Positions 35,769 through 43,982 of a DNA stretch of 64,000 nucleotides are shown in pieces; within the stretch, counting starts at the first letter, position 1; each line of letters begins with the position of its first letter. The position numbers were made by a program, and so were the translations under genes. The stretch comes from Streptomyces alboflavus. Lineage in GTDB: Bacteria > Actinomycetota > Actinomycetes > Streptomycetales > Streptomycetaceae. The notes below the pieces were generated by a model that did not search any database, was not told the DNA's origin, and worked only from the letters and a program-made list of their open reading frames with translations. The stretch lies in contig NZ_JNXT01000038.1 in assembly GCF_000716675.1 (NCBI RefSeq), positions 186,001-250,000 of the forward strand, given 5' to 3'.

Positions 35769-35807
35769 CGGTGCGCGTTCCGGCGCCGACGGCCGGAGCG
35801 TGCACCG
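35769..35807. terminator. Hairpin between redG and ppx, probable bidirectional terminator
   Basis: Arms 35769-35784 (CGGTGCGCGTTCCGGC) and 35792-35807 pair with two weak positions around a 7-nt loop. It lies 3 nt after the redG stop and 22 nt beyond the ppx stop on the other strand, so it can end both converging transcripts. Confidence 0.6.
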
Positions 35808-35828
35808 CACGCCGGGCGGCGGCGCGGG

Positions 35829-36839
35829 TCAGGACGAGGCCACCCGCAGCGAGACCCGCCCCGTCCGCCGTCGGCCCTCGCCGTCGGTGAGGTCCCTCGT
35901 CACGCCCGCCCACCACTGGGCACCCTCCTCGATGTGGCGCAGCAGGATGCCCTCGCGGACCGCCCACGGGCAGATGTCCGCCGACTTGACGCCCATGAGC
36001 TTCATGGCCGTGTGCCCGACGACCGCCCCGGCCAGGCTCTGGGCCGCCCGTGGCGCCGAGATCCCGGGCAGCCGGGCGCGTTCGGCGGCGGGCAGCAGCG
36101 CGAGCCGGTCCTTGGCCCGGCGCAGCGCGGACCGCTCCAGGCGCCGGGGCACGAACAGGCCGTGGCGGCCCGGGACTTCACCGGTCAGCCGGGCCAGCTG
36201 CTGGAACGTCCGCGAGGTGGCGACGGCCGAGCGCGGCCCCTCCCAGCGGATCCGCGCGGCCACGTCCCGCAGCTGGTGACGCACCCGGCGGCGCAGCGCC
36301 TTGAGCGCCTGCGGGGACGGCGGGTCCTCGTCGTGCAGGAACTCGTGCGTCAGCCGGTTCGCCCCGAGCGGCAGGCTCGCCACGAAGTCCGGAAGGCGCC
36401 CGCGCCCGAACGCCACCTCCAGCGAGCCGCCGCCGATGTCGAACAGGACGAGCGGCCCGGCCTGCCAGCCCACCCACCGCCGCGCGCCGAGGAACGTCAG
36501 CTCCGCCTCCAGCTCACCGGGCAGGGTGCACAGCTTGACGCCGGTGCTCGCGCGGACGGCGTGCAGCACGTCGAGGCGGTTCGGCGCGTCCCGCACGACC
36601 GCGGTCGCGAAGGCCAACGGCTCGTCGGCTCCCCACCGTTCGGCCGTCGCGGCGGCCTCGTCGACGGCGCGCACGAGGTGCCGCACGGCGTCCTCGTCCA
36701 GCGGCCCGCCGGGCTCGACCCGTTCGCCGAGGCGCAGCCGCCACTTCGCGGTGTGCACGGGCAGCGGCGCCCCGCCCGCGGCATCGGCCACCACGAGGCG
36801 CACCGTGCGCGATCCCACATCCAGCACGCTCACTCGCAT
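35829..36839 (-). CDS. ppx: Ppx/GppA-family phosphatase
   Basis: Exopolyphosphatase/pppGpp phosphatase family member of 336 aa, the usual short actinobacterial form without the C-terminal HD domain. ASKHA-fold motifs are visible: SVLDVGSRTVRLVVAD at the N-terminus, LVLFDIGGGSLEVAFGR in the middle (phosphate-binding loop) and LAGAVVGHTAMKLMGV near the end. It would hydrolyse polyphosphate or the pppGpp 5' phosphate. It lies just outside the red cluster and is common chromosomal content, so it marks the cluster edge. Some actinobacterial paralogues act only on polyphosphate, so activity is not certain. Confidence 0.85.
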   Translation of the reverse strand: MRVSVLDVGSRTVRLVVADAAGGAPLPVHTAKWRLRLGERVEPGGPLDEDAVRHLVRAVDEAAATAERWGADEPLAFATAVVRDAPNRLDVLHAVRASTGVKLCTLPGELEAELTFLGARRWVGWQAGPLVLFDIGGGSLEVAFGRGRLPDFVASLPLGANRLTHEFLHDEDPPSPQALKALRRRVRHQLRDVAARIRWEGPRSAVATSRTFQQLARLTGEVPGRHGLFVPRRLERSALRRAKDRLALLPAAERARLPGISAPRAAQSLAGAVVGHTAMKLMGVKSADICPWAVREGILLRHIEEGAQWWAGVTRDLTDGEGRRRTGRVSLRVASS

Positions 36840-37138
36840 GAGCCCTCAGTACCCCCGGCACGTCCTGACACGCGCCACGTTTCGGACACCTGCCGTTTCC
36901 CCACACTTCTTCCGTACGCCATCTTTTCGTCAACCGTCGCGCATGGAAAGCTCATTATCGCCCCCTGATCCCTGGTTCATGATCCCTCGGCGGCTTCCCG
37001 GTCGACCGCGAGGCGCCGGACATCCTGATGTCGTCATGTCCTCGGATGAAGCATCCCCCGCTCGAAACGCGGCCGGTCCGTGCAGCCGTGCCCGCGCGAC
37101 CGGCACCGCCCCGCCGGACGAACCCCTAGCGTGGCCCC

Positions 37139-38680
37139 ATGACTTCTCCCGCCGCGCCGCCCGGACACCTCCACGATCTGGTCCTGCGCGGGGGCCGGGT
37201 CCTCGATCCGGAGACAGGGCTCGACGCGGTCGCCGACGTGGCCGTGACCGCCGGGACGATCTCGGCGGTCCAGCCGACGGCCCCGGCCGCCCCCGCCCCC
37301 GAGGCCTCCCCACAGCCGCCGTGGCGCCTCGCCGCCCGCCGGACGCTCGACGTGACGGGCCTGGTCGTGGCCCCGGGCTTCATCGATCTGCACAGCCACT
37401 CGCACACCGTGGCCGGGCACCGTCTGCAGGCCCTCGACGGAGTGACGACGGCCCTGGAGCTCGAACTCGGCCTCTCCCCCGTCGCGGAGGCCTACCGGCA
37501 GGCCGCAGCCGAGGGCCGGCCGCTCAACTACGGCTTCTCCGCCTCCTGGGCCCAGGCCCGGATGGCCGCCGTCGGCGCGCTCCCGCACGGCGGCGGTGCC
37601 GCGGCCGCCCTGGACCACCTCGGTGACTCCGCCTGGCAGCGCGAGGCGACCCGGCTCCAGGAGGACGCGCTGATCGAGCTGTTGCGCCGCGATCTCGCCG
37701 ACGGCGCCCTCGGCATCGGCCTGATCGTCGGCTACGCGCCCCGGATCCGGCCCGAGGAGTACCTGGCCGTTGCCCGCGTCGCCGCGCTCGCAGGCCTGCC
37801 GACCTTCACGCACGCCCGGAGCCTCGTCGAGCACGTCGCGGACGTTCCGGTCGACGGCGCCGAGGAGATCGCGCGGGCGGCGGGCGAGACCGGGGTGCAC
37901 GCCCACTACTGCCATGTGACGTCGACGTCGCGGCGGCACACGGACCGGGTCCTCGCCCTGATGGACCGGACCCGGGCCGAGGGCGGCCGGGTCTCCACGG
38001 AGGCCTATCCGTACGGCGCGGGCATGACCGCCGTCGGCGCCGCGTTCCTCGCGCCGGAGCTGCTGCCCGCGGCCGGGCTCGACGTCACGGACGTGGTCCT
38101 CGCGGCGACGGGCGAGCGGATCCGCGACACCGACCGGCTGCGCGAGCTGCGCGCCGCCGACCCGGGCGCCCTCGCCCTCCTACACTTCCTCGACGAGGCC
38201 GACGCGCACGACCGGGCGTTCATCGACCGGGCCCTGCTGCACCCCGCGACGGTCGTCGGCTCCGACGCGATGCCGCTGGCCTGGACCGGACCGGCGCCCG
38301 ACCCGCTGGCGTGGCCGCTGCCGCCGGGCGCCGCGGTCACCCACCCGCGCACCGCGGGCACGTTCGCCAGGATGCTGCGCCGCTACGTCCGTGAACTCGG
38401 CGCCCTCGGCCTCCTCGACGCCGTCGGCCGCGCCACGCTGCTGCCCGCGAGCGTCCTGGAGTCCGGGGTGCCCGCGCTGCGCCACAAGGGGCGCGTCCAG
38501 GTCGGCTGCGACGCCGACCTCGTCGCCTTCGACCTCGCGGCGGTGGGCGACCGGGCCACGTATGCCGACAGCACGCTGCCGTCGGTGGGGTTCGCCCATG
38601 TGCTGGTCGGGGGGACGCCGGTGGTGGCGGACGGGGAGGTGGTGGCGGGGGCGCTGCCGGGGCGGCCGGTGCGGCGCTGA
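37139..38680 (+). CDS. Amidohydrolase / D-aminoacylase family
   Basis: Metal-dependent hydrolase of 513 aa. It has the N-terminal beta-sandwich (DLVLRGGRVLDPETGLD), the zinc motif PGFIDLHSHSH (H85, H87), THARS, HYCHVTSTS and the late VGSDAMPLAW aspartate, an order typical of N-acyl-D-amino-acid deacylases. The C-terminus RVQVGCDADLVAFDL is also family-like. It is divergent from ppx across a 299-bp region and is followed by a perfect palindromic terminator. The exact acyl-amino-acid substrate cannot be assigned. Confidence 0.82.
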   Translation: MTSPAAPPGHLHDLVLRGGRVLDPETGLDAVADVAVTAGTISAVQPTAPAAPAPEASPQPPWRLAARRTLDVTGLVVAPGFIDLHSHSHTVAGHRLQALDGVTTALELELGLSPVAEAYRQAAAEGRPLNYGFSASWAQARMAAVGALPHGGGAAAALDHLGDSAWQREATRLQEDALIELLRRDLADGALGIGLIVGYAPRIRPEEYLAVARVAALAGLPTFTHARSLVEHVADVPVDGAEEIARAAGETGVHAHYCHVTSTSRRHTDRVLALMDRTRAEGGRVSTEAYPYGAGMTAVGAAFLAPELLPAAGLDVTDVVLAATGERIRDTDRLRELRAADPGALALLHFLDEADAHDRAFIDRALLHPATVVGSDAMPLAWTGPAPDPLAWPLPPGAAVTHPRTAGTFARMLRRYVRELGALGLLDAVGRATLLPASVLESGVPALRHKGRVQVGCDADLVAFDLAAVGDRATYADSTLPSVGFAHVLVGGTPVVADGEVVAGALPGRPVRR

Positions 38681-38707
38681 GCGTCCGGCCCGGGAAGGCT
38701 CGGGCGG

Positions 38708-38757
38708 CCGTGCGGATCCTCGTCCACGCTGATCAGCGTGGACGAGGATCCGCACGG
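38708..38757. terminator. 50-bp perfect palindrome, bidirectional terminator
   Basis: A perfectly self-complementary sequence centred between 38732 and 38733 (GCTGATCAGC core, ends CCGTGCGGAT and ATCCGCACGG). In RNA it forms a 23-bp stem with a GAUC loop. It starts 28 nt after the amidohydrolase stop and lies about 100 nt beyond the end of the converging DUF4097 gene. No U tract follows, as is common in Streptomyces. Confidence 0.8.
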
Positions 38758-38859
38758 TGGTGGTCCTCCACGCCGTCGGGACCGAGCAGCGGGAAGGTCG
38801 TGCCCCTTCTCAGTTCCGTCGGTGTTCGGCTGTGTCGGAGGCAGTCCGCCGCGCCGCGG

Positions 38860-39708
38860 TCACGCGGGCTGCGCGCGGCGGATCACGATGTCGCCGGCGC
38901 CGGTGCGGGCGCGCACCCGCACGGTCTGCGCCCCCTTGTCGGGGCCGTCGGAGGCACCGAGTGAGTTGTGGACGGTGCCGGCCTGGGAGTTGACGTCCAG
39001 CAAGGCGGCGGTGCCCACGTTGATGCCGACCTCCAGGTCGCCCGTCTGGGTCTGGAGGTCGACGCGGCCGCGGGCGACCTGCTCGATGCGGGTGTCGCCG
39101 TTGGCGGACTTGGACGCGACGTCCGCGTGCGCCTGGCCGACGAAGATGTTGCCGTTGGCCACCTTCAGGTGCAGGGCACCGGTGACCTGGTCGATCCAGG
39201 TGTTGCCGTTGGCGTTCTTGATCTCGGCGGCGCCGTCGATCTCGGCGACGCGCACCTGGCCGGAGCCGGTGACGATCTCGGCCATGCCGTCGATGCGCTT
39301 GGCGGTGACATCGCCGCGCTCCGTGCGCAGCCGCGCCGGTCCGGTGCGGTCCAGGCGGATGTCGCCGTCCAGGGTGGTCAGCGCGCACTCGCCGAAACTG
39401 CCGTCGCCGGTGAAGTCGCCGGTGGCCGCGGTTCCGTTGACGCGGGAGCCGTTCGGCAGCCGGATCTCGATGGCGACGGATCCGGAGTCGCCACGCCGGG
39501 CGGCGGCCTTGGGCGTACGGATCGTCAGGCGGCCGCGGCTGAAGGTCACCTTGGTGTCCCGTGCGGCCTGCAGGTCGGCTTCGTCTCCCTCGGTGCGGGG
39601 ATGCACCTCGACGGAGGTGATGGCGCGCTCGCCGGCGGTGATGTGGGCGACGCCCAGCTCGACCTGGAGCGTGGCAGTGATGGGCTCAGGGGTGTCGAAA
39701 GTAGGCAA
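38860..39708 (-). CDS. DUF4097-family beta-helix/adhesin-like protein
   Basis: A 282 aa protein of repeating beta strands (units such as GDIRLDRTGPARLRTERGDV, AEIKNANGNTWIDQVTG, LKVANGNIFVGQ, ASKSANGDTRIEQ), the DUF4097 pattern, with the C-terminal signature RARTGAGDIVIRRA. No signal peptide or membrane segment is visible. No ATG is in frame near the conserved N-terminus; TTG 39708 with GAGGA about 10 nt upstream is the best start. It lies 61 nt after HicB-like copy A, the usual partner of such genes in Streptomyces as I recall, so the two probably share a message. Function is unknown. Confidence 0.72.
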   Translation of the reverse strand: MPTFDTPEPITATLQVELGVAHITAGERAITSVEVHPRTEGDEADLQAARDTKVTFSRGRLTIRTPKAAARRGDSGSVAIEIRLPNGSRVNGTAATGDFTGDGSFGECALTTLDGDIRLDRTGPARLRTERGDVTAKRIDGMAEIVTGSGQVRVAEIDGAAEIKNANGNTWIDQVTGALHLKVANGNIFVGQAHADVASKSANGDTRIEQVARGRVDLQTQTGDLEVGINVGTAALLDVNSQAGTVHNSLGASDGPDKGAQTVRVRARTGAGDIVIRRAQPA

Positions 39709-39769
39709 GGCAGTTCCATCCTCGTGACTCTGTTGGGCGTCCCCACTGACGGGACGGCTGGTTCGGGCG

Positions 39770-39985
39770 TCAGGCGGCGGCAGGCCGGGAGCGATCCGTG
39801 GGGTCCATGGGAGCGCCACCGATCCGCGGGAGATCCCGCGTGGCGTCGGACAGCGCGTTCAGCCGGACCGCGGCCACCGGCGTCGCGGCCAGGCGCTCGG
39901 CGAACGCACGGGCGCCCTCGTCACCCGCTTCGGTGGCGACCGCGAGTTCGTGCCGGAGATTGGCCACGTACGGCATCAGGTCCAT
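39770..39985 (-). CDS. HicB-like cassette copy A, C-terminally truncated
   Basis: A 71 aa protein starting MDLMPYVANLRHELAV, the conserved N-terminal helix shared by five loci in this window. Compared with the 188 aa copy E (56796-57362) it has a short internal deletion near residue 40 and ends before the ribbon-helix-helix domain. The DNA-binding or dimer part of a HicB/CopG-type antitoxin is therefore missing. It is followed by the DUF4097 gene. The upstream operator is intact, so transcription may continue for the benefit of the partner gene. Confidence 0.7.
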   Translation of the reverse strand: MDLMPYVANLRHELAVATEAGDEGARAFAERLAATPVAAVRLNALSDATRDLPRIGGAPMDPTDRSRPAAA

Positions 39986-40040
39986 GCCGCCATCATGGCA
40001 CATCCATGGCGCCATGGCGAGCCATAGTGGCACCACACAC
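39986..40040 (-). promoter_or_regulatory. ATGGCGCCAT-type operator/leader, copy A
   Basis: Contains the 14-bp palindrome CCATGGCGCCATGG at 40004-40017; its ATGGCGCCAT core (40006-40015) ends 20 nt before the start codon. A TGTGCCAT element lies between the palindrome and the ATG, and GTGCCACTATGG lies further out. No ribosome site is visible between core and start codon. The same arrangement precedes the four other HicB-like loci. Confidence 0.7.
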
Positions 40041-40150
40041 TTTTTCTCGATGCGATCCGGACGCGGCACCCGGGCATTCGTGCTCTGCGGGCCGACGCGG
40101 GACCCGGGCTTGCCGACGACAGGAATTCCCCGCCCCCGCCCGCACACCAC

Positions 40151-40238
40151 GAAGCGGGCCGCACCGGCCGGTTGAGCCGGTACGACCCGCTTCCAACGCC
40201 CTCTCGGGCAGCGCACGTCGGTCCGCTGCCCGGGAGAG
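40151..40238. terminator. Two hairpins after the MMPL gene
   Basis: The nearer hairpin has arms CTCTCGGGCAGCG (40201-40213) and CGCTGCCCGGGAGAG (40224-40238, a CC bulge), starting 8 nt past the MMPL stop on the minus strand. A second one pairs GAAGCGGG (40151-40158) with CCCGCTTC (40186-40193), with an inner CCGGC/GCCGG stem. Together they form a probable terminator. Confidence 0.65.
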
Positions 40239-40245
40239 GCGTGCC

Positions 40246-42501
40246 TCAGCCGCGGTACTGCGGCTCGGGCTGGCGCTGTCGCGGCGGCACCTCCTGCTGG
40301 GCGGCGAGGCGCCGGGAGAGCTTCTCGCCCTCGACGTCCATGTTCGGGAGCAGCCAGTCGAGCCACTTCGGCAGCCACCACGCGGACTTGCCGAGCAGGG
40401 CGAACAGAGCGGGCACGATGGTCATGCGGACGACGAAGGCGTCGAAGAGGATGGCGACGGCGAGACCGAAACCGATCATCTTGACCAGGTCGTTCTCCTC
40501 CATGATGAAGCCGGAGAAGACGCTGATCATGATGATCGCGGCCGCGGTGACCACCCGCCCGCCGTACCGGAAGCCGGTGACGACCGACTCGCGCGGCTCG
40601 ACGCCGTGGACGTACGCCTCGCGCATCCGCGTCACCAGGAACACCTCGTAGTCCATCGCGAGGCCGAAGACCACACCGATCATGAAGACCGGCATCGTGC
40701 TCATGATCGGGCTCGGCTGGTCGACGCCGAAGACGTCCGCGAGCCAGCCCCACTGGAAGACCGCCACCACCGCGCCGAGCGCGGCGGACACCGAGAGCAG
40801 GAAGCCGAGCGCCGCCTTCAGCGGCACCAGGATCGAGCGGAAGACCAGCATCAGCAGAAGGAAGGCCAAGCCGACGACCGTGCCCAGGTAGGGCAGAAGC
40901 GCGTCGTCGAGGGTCTTGGAGAAGTCGATGAACATGGCCGTCTGGCCGGTGAGCAGGATCTCCGGGCCCTTGTCGGCCTCGATGTCCTTTGCCACCCCTC
41001 GCAGGGATTTGACCAGGTCCTTGGTCTCGTCCTCGGCCGGGCCCGTCTTGGGCACGACGTTCACGATGGCGGTGTCGTTGGCCTTGTTGGGTGAGACGGG
41101 CCCGACCGACTCGACGCCGGGCTCCTTCTCCATGCGCTTGCGGACGCTCTCGGCCTCGGCCTTGACGTTCTCGGCCTCGATGGTCACCATCAGCGGCCCG
41201 TTGAAGCCCTTGCCGAAGGAGTCCGACATCATGTCGTACGCCTTGCGCTGGGTGGTGTCCGGCGCCATGGTGCCCTCGCTGGGCAGACCGAGCTTCATGC
41301 TGGCGGCGGGGACGGCCACCGCGCCGAGGCCCACGACGGCGAGCAGCAGGACGGCGACCGGGTTGCGCAGGATGAAGCGCGCCCAGCGGGCACCGAGGTT
41401 CGGCTGCTGCTGCTTGCGGGCCCGCTCCTCGGCCTTGCGCTGCTTCTTCTCCGACAGCGGCTTGCCCTTGTACAGCGCGCGGTCCTTGCGGGCGAGCACC
41501 TTGACGGGCGCGAAGCCGAGGAGCGCGGGGACGAGCGTCACGGCGATGAAGACGGCGATCGCGACGGTGCCCGCCGCGGCCATGCCCATCTTCGTGAGCA
41601 TCGGGATGTTGACGACGGCGAGGCCCACCAGGGCGATGATGACGGTGAGTCCGGCGAAGACGACGGCGGTGCCCGCGGTGCCCACGGCCCGCCCGGCCGC
41701 GTCCTGGCGTTCTCGGCCCTCGGCGATCTCCGAGCGGTAGCGGGAGACGATGAACAGGGCGTAGTCGATGCCGACCGCGAGGCCGATCATCATGGCAAGG
41801 GTCGTGGTCGTGGACGACAGGCCGACGGTGGAGCCGAGCGCGGTGATGCCGGCGATGCCGACGCCGACGCCGACGAGCGCGGTGAGCAGCGACATGCCGG
41901 CGGCCATCATCGAGCCGAAGGTCAGGACCAGGACGACCGCGGAGACGGCGATACCGATGGCCTCGGAGGAACCGCCCATGGACTGCTCGACCTTGACGGC
42001 GTCACCGCCTGCCTCGGCCTTGAGTCCGCTCTTGCGGGCGTTCTCCAGCACCTCGTCCAGGGCGTCGTGCGCCTTGTCGTTCACCTTGGTCTGGACGACC
42101 TTGTAGGTGGCCGACACATAGACGGTGGACTTGTCCTTGCTGACGGCGGCGTTGCCCGCGTACGGGTCGCCGACGGTCGCCACCTGGGGCGCCTTGCGCA
42201 GCTCGGCGACGACCTCGCCGACCTTGGCCTTCGGGCCCGCGGCGGTGATGTCACCGCCGCCGGGGACCCTGAGGACCACACGGGCCGTGGCGCCGTCGGC
42301 GCTCGCGTCGGGGAACTTGTCCTCGAGGAGGTCGTAGGCCTTCTGCGACTCGGTGCCCGGCATCGAGAACGTGTCGACGGGGGGCGTCGGCGCGGACGAG
42401 GCAGCGTAGCCCACCCCGCCGAAGATCAGCACCCAGAGCAGTGCCATCAAACCGCGTCGCCGGAAGGCGAAGCGGCCCAGTTTGTACAGGACGGTAGCCA
42501 C
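40246..42501 (-). CDS. MMPL/RND-family membrane transporter
   Basis: A 751 aa integral membrane protein with two MMPL repeats. Each half has one N-terminal helix (GLMALLWVLIFGGVGYAASS; NPVAVLLLAVVGLGAVAVPA), an extracytoplasmic loop and five further helices (for example MMIGLAVGIDYALFIVSRYR, with the GxxxDY motif, and VVFGLAMDYEVFLVTRMREA in the second half). A charged KKQRKAEERARKQQQ segment links the halves in the cytoplasm. Such proteins export lipids or hydrophobic metabolites using proton motive force. A prodiginine could be a substrate, but nothing in the sequence specifies it. Confidence 0.88.
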   Translation of the reverse strand: MATVLYKLGRFAFRRRGLMALLWVLIFGGVGYAASSAPTPPVDTFSMPGTESQKAYDLLEDKFPDASADGATARVVLRVPGGGDITAAGPKAKVGEVVAELRKAPQVATVGDPYAGNAAVSKDKSTVYVSATYKVVQTKVNDKAHDALDEVLENARKSGLKAEAGGDAVKVEQSMGGSSEAIGIAVSAVVLVLTFGSMMAAGMSLLTALVGVGVGIAGITALGSTVGLSSTTTTLAMMIGLAVGIDYALFIVSRYRSEIAEGRERQDAAGRAVGTAGTAVVFAGLTVIIALVGLAVVNIPMLTKMGMAAAGTVAIAVFIAVTLVPALLGFAPVKVLARKDRALYKGKPLSEKKQRKAEERARKQQQPNLGARWARFILRNPVAVLLLAVVGLGAVAVPAASMKLGLPSEGTMAPDTTQRKAYDMMSDSFGKGFNGPLMVTIEAENVKAEAESVRKRMEKEPGVESVGPVSPNKANDTAIVNVVPKTGPAEDETKDLVKSLRGVAKDIEADKGPEILLTGQTAMFIDFSKTLDDALLPYLGTVVGLAFLLLMLVFRSILVPLKAALGFLLSVSAALGAVVAVFQWGWLADVFGVDQPSPIMSTMPVFMIGVVFGLAMDYEVFLVTRMREAYVHGVEPRESVVTGFRYGGRVVTAAAIIMISVFSGFIMEENDLVKMIGFGLAVAILFDAFVVRMTIVPALFALLGKSAWWLPKWLDWLLPNMDVEGEKLSRRLAAQQEVPPRQRQPEPQYRG

Positions 42502-42637
42502 GGGGAAGGGACTCCTGTCGGGTAGTCAGGAACAGGGGACAGTGCGCGAGCCGCGCTGGCGGTCTCGATGCGCGTCGCCGCGGGACTCGACGGGCAAGCA
42601 GCGGCGGCGGCATGCGGCATACGGATGGACGGCACGG

Positions 42638-42736
42638 CTAAGTCGGCCCGTGGGACCGGGCTTGGGCCGTGCTTGCGAGGGTCGAGAGGGCCCCGAACAC
42701 GAGCCGGAACACGTCGACGTAGCGCGTGGCATCCAT
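42638..42736 (-). pseudogene. HicB-like cassette copy B, remnant
   Basis: A 32-codon ORF that starts MDATRYVDVFR, matching the conserved N-terminus only over about 11 residues, and then runs into unrelated sequence. The operator upstream is well conserved while the coding part is almost gone. It lies head to head with copy C across about 490 bp. Confidence 0.6.
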
Positions 42737-42795
42737 AGCGCTACGATGGCACCATGATGGCGCCATGGCAAGCCACCATGGCACATTTTCGGCAC
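42737..42795 (-). promoter_or_regulatory. ATGGCGCCAT-type operator/leader, copy B
   Basis: ATGGCGCCAT at 42757-42766 ends 20 nt before the start codon. A GGTGCCAT element lies between, and GTGCCATGGTGGCTTGCC lies on the outer side. It aligns base for base over about 50 nt with the leader of copy A. Confidence 0.7.
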
Positions 42796-43164
42796 CAGCG
42801 CGCCACCACCCCCATCGACACCGCCCCCAACAGGCAATCGACAGCAGGTGGGCAAGCCTTTCGAGCGCACGTTCGATCCCGTCGGAGTCACGGGGTGACG
42901 CCCTGGACATCTCGCCCCAGACGTCCGGAAGCAGCACTTCACCAGGCCGCCCCCATCCATCCGCACCATCGCCACATTCAGGTGCGGACAGGTTGCAGTC
43001 GCCGATCCCGAAGCGAAATCCAGCCAGTACCCGCAGAGGGCCTTGACTTCAGAGGAACCGCTCCCTTCGCGATAGCGAAAGCCCCCTGAGGCGGGAGTTC
43101 GCCCGCACCAACGCCCCCGCAACCAGGAACACGCAGGCCTCAGGGAGAAGAGATTCGGCCAGAC
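42796..43164. other. Intergenic stretch, no supported gene
   Basis: The stretch between the leaders of copies B and C. The ORFs through it in several frames have no coding bias or family similarity. A small hairpin CTTCGC-GATA-GCGAAAG lies near 43065-43081. The sequence is less GC-rich than its neighbours and may be decayed DNA left by loss of the rest of copy B. Confidence 0.5.
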
Positions 43165-43222
43165 GGCGACGGCAGAACAAAGTGGCGCTTCGATGGCGCT
43201 ATTCATGTGCCACTATGGCGTC
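43165..43222 (+). promoter_or_regulatory. ATGGCGCCAT-type operator/leader, copy C
   Basis: ATGGCGCTAT at 43193-43202 (one mismatch from the consensus palindrome) ends 20 nt before the ATG at 43223, followed by ATGTGCCACTATGGCGTC. This is the only plus-strand copy. An ATG inside the palindrome is in frame but would add 10 residues that do not match the family. Confidence 0.65.
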
Positions 43223-43915
43223 ATGGACCTCACGCCATACGTCGACGAGTTCCGGCACGAGCTCGCAGTCGCCGCTGACGCGGGCGGAGACGAAGCCCGA
43301 GCCCTCGCCCAACGACTCACCGCACCGCTGGAGACAGCGGCCCGGCTCACCCTGCTCAACGCCCTGTCCGCCGCCATGGGAGAGGTCACCCGCGACCTCG
43401 CACCCGGCTGCTCGGTGTCCGTGCAACTACGCGGCCTCGAACCCGAGTTCGTGGTGACGCCGGCACCCGGCAGGGCCCACGCGGAGCGGGAGCAGCACCG
43501 GGGCGCACCGGGGCACACACCGGCGTCCGTGGCGCCGGTGCGCCCCCTCGTCGACACCGGCCTGCCCGGCACTTTCATCCGCCTGCAATTCGCCAGCGTG
43601 AGCGGCCTGGAATCAGCCGTCGCCCTCTTCGAACGCGCCACCCCCGACCCTGAGTCGCTCGCCCTGCACCTGCCGAGCGACGGCTCCGTGCCCGCGCTCC
43701 GTGCCGTCCTGGACGCCCTCGACGACGCGGCGATCGAGGCCACGCGGCTCACTGTGCACAGCGCCGGCCTCGACGATGTCGCCCACTCCCTCATGGGCGT
43801 GCACCCAGCGGGGATCGGGCTGCCCTCGACGGGCATCGAGTTCGTCGTGTCGAACGACGAACTCACCCGCCGCAAGTCGTCGCCCCGCAAGTCCCGCCGC
43901 GGCGACGCGGGCTGA
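43223..43915 (+). CDS. Chimeric HicB-like copy C fused to a DrrA-type C-terminal domain
   Basis: A 230 aa protein in two parts. Residues 1-80 (MDLTPYVDEFRHELAVA, then ALSAAMGEVTRDLAPG and LRGLEPEFVVTP) match the N-terminus of the full-length copy E. The rest has no ribbon-helix-helix; residues ~110-205 (TFIRLQFASVSGLESAVALF, PDDGS-like LPSDGSVPALRAVLDALDDA, LTVHSAGLDDVAHSLMG) resemble the C-terminal DUF4162-type tail of DrrA-class ABC ATPases, which end in LDDVFLALTG. The simplest origin is a deletion that joined the first gene of a HicB-DUF4097-ABC operon to the end of its ATPase gene. No P-loop is present, so it is not a transporter. Function unknown. Confidence 0.65.
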   Translation: MDLTPYVDEFRHELAVAADAGGDEARALAQRLTAPLETAARLTLLNALSAAMGEVTRDLAPGCSVSVQLRGLEPEFVVTPAPGRAHAEREQHRGAPGHTPASVAPVRPLVDTGLPGTFIRLQFASVSGLESAVALFERATPDPESLALHLPSDGSVPALRAVLDALDDAAIEATRLTVHSAGLDDVAHSLMGVHPAGIGLPSTGIEFVVSNDELTRRKSSPRKSRRGDAG

Positions 43916-43982
43916 GCCCCGGCCGCGCGACCGCGGCGGTCGCACGGCCCGCGCCCGTACCCGGATCAGGACCCTGTCGACG

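Noticed and set aside
42526..43206. 226-codon minus-strand frame through copies B and C of the cassette
   Set aside because: It crosses the conserved operators, lacks third-position GC bias and matches no family I know.
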